Shown: piece by piece, positions 6,647 through 13,224 of the stretch | How positions within the stretch are numbered: position 1 is the first letter of the stretch | Layout of the letters: every line of letters starts with the position of its first letter | Assembly (NCBI GenBank): GCA_002371075.1 | Contig: DFFS01000088.1 | Location: 1-20,984 of the forward strand | Source of the DNA: Christensenella sp. UBA3770 | GTDB taxonomy: Bacteria; Bacillota; Clostridia; Christensenellales; CAG-1252 | Reading direction: 5' to 3' | Length of the DNA: 20,984 bases | Position numbers and translations under genes: made by a program | Notes under the pieces: model-generated | Database searches by the model: none | Told to the model about the DNA's origin: nothing | Seen by the model: only the letters and a program-made list of their open reading frames with translations

Positions 6647-7369
6647 ATGAGCGCAAAAGATACTTTGAAAAACTTCGGCAAAAAAATCACACCGGCATAT
6701 TTGACCAAGGTTGCCGTTTTGACGGCGATCTCCTTTATATTGTACATGTATGCCAAATTTCCACTGCCATTTATGTTTCCAAGCTTCCTTGACATGCAGT
6801 TTTCGGAATTGCCTGCGATCATGGCGGGATTCTCCCTTGGACCCGTGGCGGGTGTCGTGGTCATTTTGCTTAAATGTTTGCTGAAATTCCCGTTTACGGG
6901 GACGGCGTTTGTCGGCGAGATCACGGACATCGTACTTGGCATCGCCTACGTGCTCCCCGCTTCCATCATCTATTATCGCAACAAAAACAAGAAAAATGCG
7001 CTGATCGGGTTGCTTGTCGGAACGGGCGTTTCCACCCTTGTCGCCATCGTTTTGAACCGTTTTGTTTCCGTCCCCTTTTACGTACAGTACTTTTTCGGCG
7101 GCAACTTTGACGTTATCGTAAAGATGTGCTCGTCCTTGTACAAAGGACTTAACCGTGACAACTTTTATTTCTATTATCTCGTTGCGGCAGTTCTCCCCTT
7201 TAACCTGTTGCGCTTGGGGCTCGTCAGTTTCTTGACCTTCCTGACTTACAAGCGTTTGTCAAAAGCCCTACATTGGGAGATCGCAAAAAAGCCGAAAGAT
7301 CAAACGGAAAGCACGCCCCAAACACCCGAGCAGCAGAAAGAAGAACCGAACTCTCCCGAAATCAAATAA
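6647..7369 (+). CDS. ribU: Riboflavin ECF transporter substrate-binding subunit RibU
   Basis: The 240-residue integral membrane protein is the S component of an energy-coupling-factor importer and binds riboflavin in the membrane. The shared EcfA-EcfA'-EcfT module is not in this window. The signature region KFPLPFMFPSFLDMQFSELP (37-56), followed by AGFSLGPVAGVVVILLKCLLK, is characteristic of RibU/YpaA. About six hydrophobic segments lie between 20 and 205. The last 30 residues form a charged, proline- and glutamate-rich tail of no known role. ATG at 6647 is chosen because GGAGG lies 5 bases upstream; an upstream in-frame ATG at 6584 would start inside the riboswitch and translate through the terminator. 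This is the only plus-strand gene. FMN should repress it through the riboswitch. Confidence 0.94.
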   Translation: MSAKDTLKNFGKKITPAYLTKVAVLTAISFILYMYAKFPLPFMFPSFLDMQFSELPAIMAGFSLGPVAGVVVILLKCLLKFPFTGTAFVGEITDIVLGIAYVLPASIIYYRNKNKKNALIGLLVGTGVSTLVAIVLNRFVSVPFYVQYFFGGNFDVIVKMCSSLYKGLNRDNFYFYYLVAAVLPFNLLRLGLVSFLTFLTYKRLSKALHWEIAKKPKDQTESTPQTPEQQKEEPNSPEIK

Positions 7370-7371
7370 AA

Positions 7372-7401
7372 AAATCCACCTAACGGTGGATTTCTTTTTT
7401 T
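7372..7401. terminator. Bidirectional intrinsic terminator between ribU and nfnB
   Basis: AAATCCACC (7372-7380) and GGTGGATTT (7385-7393) form a 9-base-pair perfect stem with a TAAC loop. T residues follow on the plus strand (7395-7401), and an A-run on the left (from 7366) gives a T-tract for minus-strand transcripts. It begins 2 bases after the ribU stop and ends 14 bases before the nfnB stop, serving both converging units. Confidence 0.92.
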
Positions 7402-7415
7402 GTACGTTTTACATT

Positions 7416-8828
7416 TTACTTATTTGAAAGATATTCGTCAATGGCTTTAGCCGCAACCTTTCCGGCGCCCATTGCGGAAATGACCGTCGCCGCGCCCGTA
7501 ACTGCGTCGCCGCCGGCATAGACAGCCACACGTGAGGTCAACCCCTCTTCATTGATGATAATGCCGCCGTGTGAATTGACTTCCAATCCCGCCGTGGTGT
7601 TTTTCAAAAGCGGGTTGGGCGACGTGCCGATCGCCATGATCACAACGTCAAGATCAATGTCAAACTCCGATCCGTCAATGGGTACAGGGCGTCTTCTGCC
7701 CTTTTGATCGGGCTCGCCAAGTTGCATTTGAATGCAACGGATCCCCGTCACGGAGCCGTTTTTGGGATCACGCGGATCAGCAGCGTTGTGATAGCCGAGG
7801 ATCTCCACCGGATTGGTCAAAAGCCTAAACTCAATGCCCTCTTCGATGGCGTGTTCCACTTCTTCCTTTCTAGCGGGAAGCTCTTCCATCGAACGACGAT
7901 AAACGATGTACACCTTTTCCGCACCCAGACGGAGCGCCGTACGCGCCGCGTCCATCGCCACGTTTCCGCCACCTACGACGGCAACCTTTCCACCCTTCAT
8001 GATCGGGGTATCGGGATCATCCTTGTAGGCTTTCATCAAATTGCTTCTTGTCAAAAACTCATTGGCGGAATAGACGCCTTTCAGCGCTTCGCCCGGAATG
8101 TTCATAAAGTTCGGAAGTCCGGCGCCCGACCCGATAAACACGGCTTCAAAACCCATGTCAAACAGCTCGTCCACGGTGAGCGTCTTTCCGATCACAACGT
8201 TGGTCATGACCTCAACGCCAAGCGCCTTTAAGGTGTCAACTTCCTTTTGAACGATGCTCTTGGGCAAACGGAACTCGGGAATGCCGTACACCAAAACGCC
8301 GCCTGCAAGGTGAAGCGCCTCGAATACGGTAACTTTATAGCCTTTTTTGGCAAGGTCACCGGCACAAGTCAACCCGGAGGGGCCGGAGCCGATGACTGCA
8401 ACTTTGTGTCCGTTGGAGGCGGGAACTTCGGGAGCTTCCTTGGAGTACAAATTGTGATAATCTGCAACAAACCTTTCAAGCCTGCCGATGCCTACGCTCT
8501 CCCCTTTGATGCCGCGCACGCACTTGCTTTCACACTGCGTTTCCTGCGGGCAAACGCGACCGCACACCGCCGGCAAAGATGACGTTTGCGTGATAACCTT
8601 ATATGCCCCTTCAAAATCCATCTCGCGGATCTTGGCGATAAACTCGGGGATATGTATATTGACAGGACAGCCGGTAACGCAAGGCATCGTCTTGCAATTC
8701 AAGCAGCGATTTGCTTCGTCAACGGCAACACTCTCTTCATAGCCAAGCGCAACTTCGTTAAAATTGTGTGCGCGTACTGATGCGGGCTGCGTGGGCATTT
8801 CGTTTTTCTTGGGATTCATATTAGGCAT
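7416..8828 (-). CDS. nfnB: NADH-dependent reduced ferredoxin:NADP+ oxidoreductase, large subunit NfnB
   Basis: The 470-residue flavoprotein belongs to the glutamate-synthase small-subunit family. Because it is paired with an NfnA-like gene, it is best read as the large subunit of the cytoplasmic electron-bifurcating transhydrogenase NfnAB, which couples NADPH, NAD+ and ferredoxin. Eight N-terminal cysteines (42, 45, 50, 54, 89, 93, 99, 103) can hold two [4Fe-4S] clusters. An FAD-binding GSGPSG is at 147-152, and a second dinucleotide site reads VAVVGGGNVAMDA. No glutamate synthase large subunit is nearby, so a role as GltD is less likely. The ATG at 8828 is 3 bases from the nfnA stop; a second ATG three codons later is possible. 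Transcription ends at the shared hairpin downstream. Confidence 0.9.
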   Translation of the reverse strand: MPNMNPKKNEMPTQPASVRAHNFNEVALGYEESVAVDEANRCLNCKTMPCVTGCPVNIHIPEFIAKIREMDFEGAYKVITQTSSLPAVCGRVCPQETQCESKCVRGIKGESVGIGRLERFVADYHNLYSKEAPEVPASNGHKVAVIGSGPSGLTCAGDLAKKGYKVTVFEALHLAGGVLVYGIPEFRLPKSIVQKEVDTLKALGVEVMTNVVIGKTLTVDELFDMGFEAVFIGSGAGLPNFMNIPGEALKGVYSANEFLTRSNLMKAYKDDPDTPIMKGGKVAVVGGGNVAMDAARTALRLGAEKVYIVYRRSMEELPARKEEVEHAIEEGIEFRLLTNPVEILGYHNAADPRDPKNGSVTGIRCIQMQLGEPDQKGRRRPVPIDGSEFDIDLDVVIMAIGTSPNPLLKNTTAGLEVNSHGGIIINEEGLTSRVAVYAGGDAVTGAATVISAMGAGKVAAKAIDEYLSNK

Positions 8829-8831
8829 ACA

Positions 8832-9680
8832 TCACACCCCCTTAAAGAGATTGCACACTTTTTCGTGCGCCTTGCGCTCAAAATCAAAGTAGGTCCTGCC
8901 GCGAGACATCGCCTCGTCGAAATCCACTTCGTAACCGTTGAAATCCGGGCCGTCGACGCAAGCGAACTTGGTAACGCGCTTACCGTCCTGCTCAAGCGTC
9001 AAGCGGCAACCGCCGCACATTCCGGTGCCGTCGATCATGATGGGATTCATGGAAACCGTAACGGGCACGCCGTACGGTTTGGCGGTCAACGTAACAAACT
9101 TCATCATGATCAGCGGACCGATCGTGATGATCATATCAAACTGCTCTCCGGCGTCAAGCATTTCTTTCAAAGGAACGGTGACGTTGCCGTGGCGAGCATA
9201 GGAGCCATCGTCAGTCATCACCACAAGCTTGTCCGAACAAGCTTTGAACTCATCCTCAAGGATCAAAAGATCCTTGTTGCGGAAGCCGATGACGCTTGTA
9301 ACTTCGGTGCCCTGTGCGTGAAGCGCTTTTGCCACGGGGAGCGCGATGGCACAACCGACGCCGCCGCCGATCACGCAAACCTTCTTCAACCCGTCGATGT
9401 GGGTGGGCATTCCGAGCGGGCCGACAAAATCTTGAATAAACTCACCCTCGTTTTTGTGGTTGAGCTTTTCCGTCGTTGCGCCGACGATTTGAAAAATGAT
9501 CTCAACCCCGCCCGTCGCCTTGTTTGTACCGGCAATGGTCAAAGGGATCCTTTCGCCCTCTTCGTCCACGCGAAGAATGATAAACTGCCCTGCTTTCGCC
9601 TTGTTGGCAACAAGCGGAGCCTCAATCTCCATCATCGTTACCGTAGGGTTCAAACTTTTCTTTTTTAAGATCTTGTACAT
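8832..9680 (-). CDS. nfnA: NADH-dependent reduced ferredoxin:NADP+ oxidoreductase, small subunit NfnA
   Basis: The 282-residue protein is of the dihydroorotate dehydrogenase electron-transfer (PyrK) family with a flavin domain, an NAD-binding domain and a C-terminal [2Fe-2S] site. RIPLTIAG (44-51) is the flavin-binding stretch and VCVIGGGVGCA (101-111) the dinucleotide loop. Cys222, Cys225 and Cys241 with Asp217 nearby fit the Cys3-Asp cluster reported for NfnA. PyrK would normally be next to pyrD, which is absent; the nfnB neighbour decides the call. The ATG at 9680 has a GAGG site just upstream and is driven by its own near-consensus promoter. Confidence 0.9.
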   Translation of the reverse strand: MYKILKKKSLNPTVTMMEIEAPLVANKAKAGQFIILRVDEEGERIPLTIAGTNKATGGVEIIFQIVGATTEKLNHKNEGEFIQDFVGPLGMPTHIDGLKKVCVIGGGVGCAIALPVAKALHAQGTEVTSVIGFRNKDLLILEDEFKACSDKLVVMTDDGSYARHGNVTVPLKEMLDAGEQFDMIITIGPLIMMKFVTLTAKPYGVPVTVSMNPIMIDGTGMCGGCRLTLEQDGKRVTKFACVDGPDFNGYEVDFDEAMSRGRTYFDFERKAHEKVCNLFKGV

Positions 9681-9701
9681 ATTTCTTACCTCGATAAAAC
9701 T

Positions 9702-9730
9702 ATTATATCGGCTATTTTTTCGTGCGTCAA
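9702..9730 (-). promoter_or_regulatory. Promoter of nfnA-nfnB
   Basis: Minus strand: -35 TTGACG (9730-9725), a 17-base spacer and a perfect TATAAT (9707-9702). Transcription would start near 9695, giving a leader of about 15 bases with a GAGG ribosome-binding site. No terminator with a T-tract was found between the sufB stop and this promoter, so suf transcripts may read into nfnAB. Confidence 0.85.
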
Positions 9731-9787
9731 CAAAGTGAAACGCGATGGCGTGAGAATGTCTTTCTCCATCAATACGATTTGCGGCGT

Positions 9788-10711
9788 TTAGCGCAAGAAA
9801 CCGTTTATGATCTGTTCCTCCGCTTCCTGCTCCGTGAGTCCGAGGGTCATCAACTTGACAAGCTGCTCTCCCGCGATCTTTCCGATCGCCGCTTCGTGGA
9901 AAAGCGAAGCGTCCACGTTGTTTGCCTGCAAACCGGGAACGGCAAGGATCCTGCCGTTATCCATAATGATAGAATCACACTCAGTGTGTCCGTGGCAAGG
10001 CGCGTTGCCCACGATCTTTGCATCGAACTTTTGGAAAGACTCGTCCCTTGCGACGGAACGGGAAACGACGTCTGCGCTGGCGTCCTTTCCGTCAAGTACG
10101 ACCTCATACGTGCTGACTGCGTTTTGAACGCCGTGCGTCATCAGCCTTTCACGCACAACGAGCTTGGCGTTTTCTTTCAACGTGGCGATGGTTTTGCGCA
10201 CGGTGTCGTCAACGCCCTTGATCTGCACCATTTCCATCGTCATTTCGGCGCCTTCCTCAAGATACGCCTCCGTAACGGGGTTCAAGATCCGCTTGCCCGC
10301 GCCGCTGCCCGAGCCGTAGTGCTTTTCAACGTAACGCACTTTCGCGCCTTTTTTCAAAAAGAAACGATGCACGCCGTCGTGCTGAGAATCCGCGGTGCCG
10401 CAATTGTCGATGCCGCATCCGGCAACGATGAGCACGTCTGCTCCCTCGCCGACGTAAAAATCGTTGTAAACGACCTCTTTTAAGCCGCTTTGCGTTAAAA
10501 CGACGGGGATATGCACACTTTCGTTTTTGGTGTTGGGCATGATCTCGATATCTATGCCGCTGACTTCCTTTTTGGGAGTAATGACGATATGTTCCGTAGA
10601 ACGACGACCGATCGCCTGAGAATCGGAGCGAATGTTGTATGCGCCCTCCGGCACGCCGTGAAGATCGGCAATTTCGTCCAGCAAACGGAGCTGTATTTCA
10701 TCAAATTTCAT
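9788..10711 (-). CDS. sufB: SufB/SufD-like Fe-S cluster scaffold (SMS-type SmsB)
   Basis: The 307-residue protein is a short member of the SufB/SufD family that, with SufC, assembles Fe-S clusters in the cytoplasm. Ordinary SufB is much longer (about 470-495 residues); only the beta-helix core and C-terminal helices are kept, as in the minimal SmsCB systems of anaerobes. Cys245 in HTECDSI and His272-Glu273 in FHEAAIGKI line up by eye with the catalytic Cys405 and Glu434 regions of E. coli SufB, so it looks competent as a homodimeric scaffold. The start ATG at 10711 overlaps the sufC stop as ATGA. No sufD, sufS or sufU is present, so the sulfur donor must be encoded elsewhere or be free sulfide. 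Confidence 0.9.
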   Translation of the reverse strand: MKFDEIQLRLLDEIADLHGVPEGAYNIRSDSQAIGRRSTEHIVITPKKEVSGIDIEIMPNTKNESVHIPVVLTQSGLKEVVYNDFYVGEGADVLIVAGCGIDNCGTADSQHDGVHRFFLKKGAKVRYVEKHYGSGSGAGKRILNPVTEAYLEEGAEMTMEMVQIKGVDDTVRKTIATLKENAKLVVRERLMTHGVQNAVSTYEVVLDGKDASADVVSRSVARDESFQKFDAKIVGNAPCHGHTECDSIIMDNGRILAVPGLQANNVDASLFHEAAIGKIAGEQLVKLMTLGLTEQEAEEQIINGFLR

Positions 10712-11454
10712 ACGTTCTCCTCCTTTGCGGCACCCGTGCAGAAGTTTACAAGCGTCGACGAGCCCAATAACGTGGGCATGATCTCTTCTTTCGCGCCCTT
10801 GCGCTCCACCGTTCCGCCGTTGATCACAACGATCTCATCCGCAATGTTCAATATGCGCTCTTGGTGAGAAATGATGATGATCGAACCGTCGTTGATGTCG
10901 CGGCGCATCCCTTCAAACACCTTGATAAGGTTGTTGAAACTCCAAAGATCGATTCCTGCCTCCGGCTCGTCGAAGATGGAGAGTTTGGTCCCTCTGGACA
11001 ACACCTGTGCGATCTCGATACGCTTAAGTTCCCCGCCCGACAAACTTGCGTTAAGCTCGCGATCGATGTAATCGCGTGCGCAAAGTCCAACCGAAGAAAG
11101 ATAGGTGCAAGCGTCCCCAACCGAAAGATTTTTACCGCTGGCGATGCGCAAAAGATCCAGCACCTTAAGTCCCTTGAATTTTACGGGTTGCTGAAACGCA
11201 AAAGAAATGCCCTTTTTGGCACGTTCGGTCACAGAAAGGTCGGTGATGTCTTCTCCGTTATAAAAGATCTTTCCGGAAGTGGGCTTTTCGATGCCCATGA
11301 TCAGCTTGGCAAGGGTGGATTTCCCCCCGCCGTTGGGTCCGGTGATCACAACAAGTTTGCCGTCGTCGATGGTCAAAGAAACGTCCTTGACGATCTCCTT
11401 TTCCTTGCTGTTTTCTTCCGAAACGCTAAATGATAGGTTCTTAAGTTCTAACAT
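10708..11454 (-). CDS. sufC: Fe-S cluster assembly ATPase SufC (SMS-type SmsC)
   Basis: The 248-residue ABC-type ATPase partners with the SufB-like scaffold and powers cluster assembly. It shows Walker A GPNGGGKST at 39-47, Q-loop SFAFQQPVKFKG, signature LSGGE and Walker B LSIFDEPEAGID, where FDEPEAGID in place of transporter DEPTSGLD is typical of SufC. No membrane partner is present. The start ATG at 11454 has an AGAGGA site and lies behind the dyad-containing promoter. The overlap with sufB implies translational coupling and a fixed ratio of the two proteins. Confidence 0.95.
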   Translation of the reverse strand: MLELKNLSFSVSEENSKEKEIVKDVSLTIDDGKLVVITGPNGGGKSTLAKLIMGIEKPTSGKIFYNGEDITDLSVTERAKKGISFAFQQPVKFKGLKVLDLLRIASGKNLSVGDACTYLSSVGLCARDYIDRELNASLSGGELKRIEIAQVLSRGTKLSIFDEPEAGIDLWSFNNLIKVFEGMRRDINDGSIIIISHQERILNIADEIVVINGGTVERKGAKEEIMPTLLGSSTLVNFCTGAAKEENV

Positions 11455-11466
11455 AATTCCTCTCGG

Positions 11467-11513
11467 TATAATTATTCTTCAATAATTATAATACTTTTTT
11501 CCGCTCCTGTCTT
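11467..11513 (-). promoter_or_regulatory. sufCB promoter with perfect inverted repeat over the -10 and start site
   Basis: Minus strand: -35 AAGACA (11513-11508), 17-base spacer, perfect TATAAT (11490-11485). The -10 box is the outer part of a perfect 10+10 inverted repeat, TATAATTATT (11467-11476) and AATAATTATA (11481-11490), with a 4-base CTTC centre. The dyad covers the -10 box and the start site, an ideal position for a repressor. TTATAATTATT also matches the left part of the PerR/Fur-type consensus TTATAATNATTATAA. Which regulator binds is unknown. Confidence 0.75.
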
Positions 11514-11571
11514 GCGTTTTTTCGTCATTGATGATTTTTGACGAAAAAATTTGCAAAAAAGCTCTTAACAG

Positions 11572-11600
11572 AAAAAAAGGCTCCCGCGGGAGCCCCTTTT
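11572..11600 (-). terminator. Intrinsic terminator of the phosphohexomutase operon
   Basis: The 16-base perfect palindrome GGCTCCCGCGGGAGCC (11579-11594) forms a GC-rich hairpin, followed on the minus strand by seven T residues (11578-11572). It lies 8 bases past the mutase stop codon and separates this operon from the suf promoter. Confidence 0.92.
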
Positions 11601-11602
11601 CA

Positions 11603-13222
11603 TCAGTCTTTTATCAAGCACCGATAGATCTTAAGTTTCGGTTCCGTTCCCGACGGACGCACGACCATCGTACTGCCGTCCTCAAACGCAAACTTCAAAA
11701 CGTTGGATTTCGGAAGCCCGTCAATGCCGAGGGAATAGTCTTTTTTCGATACGATCTTTTTGCCTTCCACGTCGCTTGCGCTCCTGTAGTCGTCCATGAT
11801 CTGCTTCATCTTCAAAAAGCCCTCTTGGCCCTCGAAGGCAAAGCTCTCCAGCGTGGAGACGTAATGACCGTAATGGTCGTATATCTCTTGCAATTTGTCA
11901 AGAAGCGAAACGCCTTTTGCGCGGTAATAGGCAAACATTTCCGCAATCATAAACACGCCGTCCACGGCGTCCTTATCACGCACGTAGGAGCCGGTCAGAT
12001 AGCCGTAGCTCTCTTCAAAACCAAGGATATAATCGCTTTCTGCGCCCCTCTTTTCAAGCAGACCGATCTGTTCGCCGATGTACTTGAACCCCGTCAAAAC
12101 GTTGACGGTTTTGATGCCGTAATGATCGGCGATTTTTTCGGCAAGATCGCTTGTAACGATGGTTTTTACAAAGACGGGATGTTTCGGCATCGTGCCGTTT
12201 TTGATGCGCATCGAAGCAATAAAATCAAGGAGCAAGAAGCCCACTTCATTGCCGGTCAGCAGAGAGAAATCCCCCTCTTTGTTTCTGACTGCGATGCCTA
12301 CCCTATCACAATCGGGATCGGTTGCGATCAAAATATCGGCGGAATTCTTTCTTGCGTATTCCAAACCAAGCTCCAGCGCCTCTTTGATCTCGGGATTCGG
12401 ATACGGACAAGTTGGGAAATGCCCGTCCGGCAACTCCTGCTCTTTGACGATCGTCACGTTTTCAAAGCCCGTTTCTTTCAATATCCTCGTTACGGGAACA
12501 AGTCCGGTGCCATTCAGCGGCGTATAGATGATGTTTGCGCTGCGATCGGCTTTTTCGTTTCCGAGAACAGATTCCTTTTTTACCCTTTCGATAAACTCGG
12601 TCAACACCTCGTTCTTGATGTACTCAATCGCGCCGCTTTGAAGCGCTTTGTCAAAATCCGTCATCTTGACGTCGGCAAAGATATCCGTGCTCTCGATCAA
12701 AGAAAGGATCTCGTTTGCCGCAGCCTCGGTAATCTGACACCCATCCGCGCCGTACACCTTGTACCCATTGTATTTTGCGGGGTTGTGCGACGCCGTCACC
12801 ATCACGCCTGCCGCCGCGTTTAATTTGCGTACGGCAAAGGATAAGCAAGGCGTGGGCATCAACGTCTTATACAAATAGGATTTGATGCCGTTTGCGGCAA
12901 AGATCGCCGCCGCTCTTTTGGCAAAAACGTCGGAATTAATGCGGGAATCGTAGCTGATGGCAACCACGCGGTCTTTCCCCTCGTAGTGCTTCAAAACGTA
13001 GTCCGCAAGCCCCTGCGTTGCCTTGCCGACCGTATAGACGTTCATTCTGTTGGTGCCTGCGCCAAGCACGCCGCGCAAGCCGCCGGTGCCGAATTCAAGG
13101 TCACGATAAAATGCGTCCGAAACCTTGTCTTCGTCGTTTTCAATGGAAAAGAGCTCCTTAAGAAGCTCTTCCTCTTTTACGTTGTTTTTCCAAGTTGCAA
13201 ATAAATCTTTAACGTTTCTCAT
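11603..13222 (-). CDS. Phosphohexomutase (PgcA-like phosphoglucomutase/phosphomannomutase)
   Basis: The 539-residue enzyme interconverts hexose 1- and 6-phosphates through a phosphoserine. The four functional loops of the alpha-D-phosphohexomutase family are present: catalytic Ser145 in TASHNP, metal site DPDCDR at 302-307, sugar-binding GFEESYG at 401-407 and phosphate-binding RPSGTEPK at 522-529. The EES sugar loop resembles glucose-acting PgcA more than the EMS loop of PMM/PGM enzymes, so mannose 1-phosphate is an inferred, not shown, substrate. The start lies 2 bases after the MsmK-like gene, marking it as last gene of the operon. In that context it can feed sugar 1-phosphate released by the GH130 enzyme into glycolysis. 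A phosphopentomutase-like role cannot be excluded. Confidence 0.92.
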   Translation of the reverse strand: MRNVKDLFATWKNNVKEEELLKELFSIENDEDKVSDAFYRDLEFGTGGLRGVLGAGTNRMNVYTVGKATQGLADYVLKHYEGKDRVVAISYDSRINSDVFAKRAAAIFAANGIKSYLYKTLMPTPCLSFAVRKLNAAAGVMVTASHNPAKYNGYKVYGADGCQITEAAANEILSLIESTDIFADVKMTDFDKALQSGAIEYIKNEVLTEFIERVKKESVLGNEKADRSANIIYTPLNGTGLVPVTRILKETGFENVTIVKEQELPDGHFPTCPYPNPEIKEALELGLEYARKNSADILIATDPDCDRVGIAVRNKEGDFSLLTGNEVGFLLLDFIASMRIKNGTMPKHPVFVKTIVTSDLAEKIADHYGIKTVNVLTGFKYIGEQIGLLEKRGAESDYILGFEESYGYLTGSYVRDKDAVDGVFMIAEMFAYYRAKGVSLLDKLQEIYDHYGHYVSTLESFAFEGQEGFLKMKQIMDDYRSASDVEGKKIVSKKDYSLGIDGLPKSNVLKFAFEDGSTMVVRPSGTEPKLKIYRCLIKD

Positions 13223-13224
13223 AA

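Noticed and set aside
6376..6942. Overlapping frames on both strands covering the ribU leader
   Set aside because: The region is explained by promoter, FMN riboswitch, terminator and the start of ribU; the frames have no supporting start signals.
7416..8828. Reading as glutamate synthase small subunit GltD
   Set aside because: No gltB is nearby and an NfnA-type gene is coupled to it; ammonium assimilation appears served by gdhA.
8865..9668. 267-codon plus-strand frame opposite nfnA
   Set aside because: Shadow of a well-supported flavoprotein gene; translation shows no family features.
8832..9680. Reading as PyrK (dihydroorotate dehydrogenase electron-transfer subunit)
   Set aside because: No pyrD or other pyrimidine gene is adjacent, and the partner gene is the NfnB-type flavoprotein, so NfnA is preferred.
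9765..9787. Possible terminator after sufB
   Set aside because: Short complementary arms (GAGAA/TTCTC) exist in the 9745-9775 area but no T-tract follows, so no intrinsic terminator is called.
11528..12823. 431-codon plus-strand frame opposite the phosphohexomutase
   Set aside because: Same codon-use artefact; its beginning also runs through the mutase terminator and inverted repeat.
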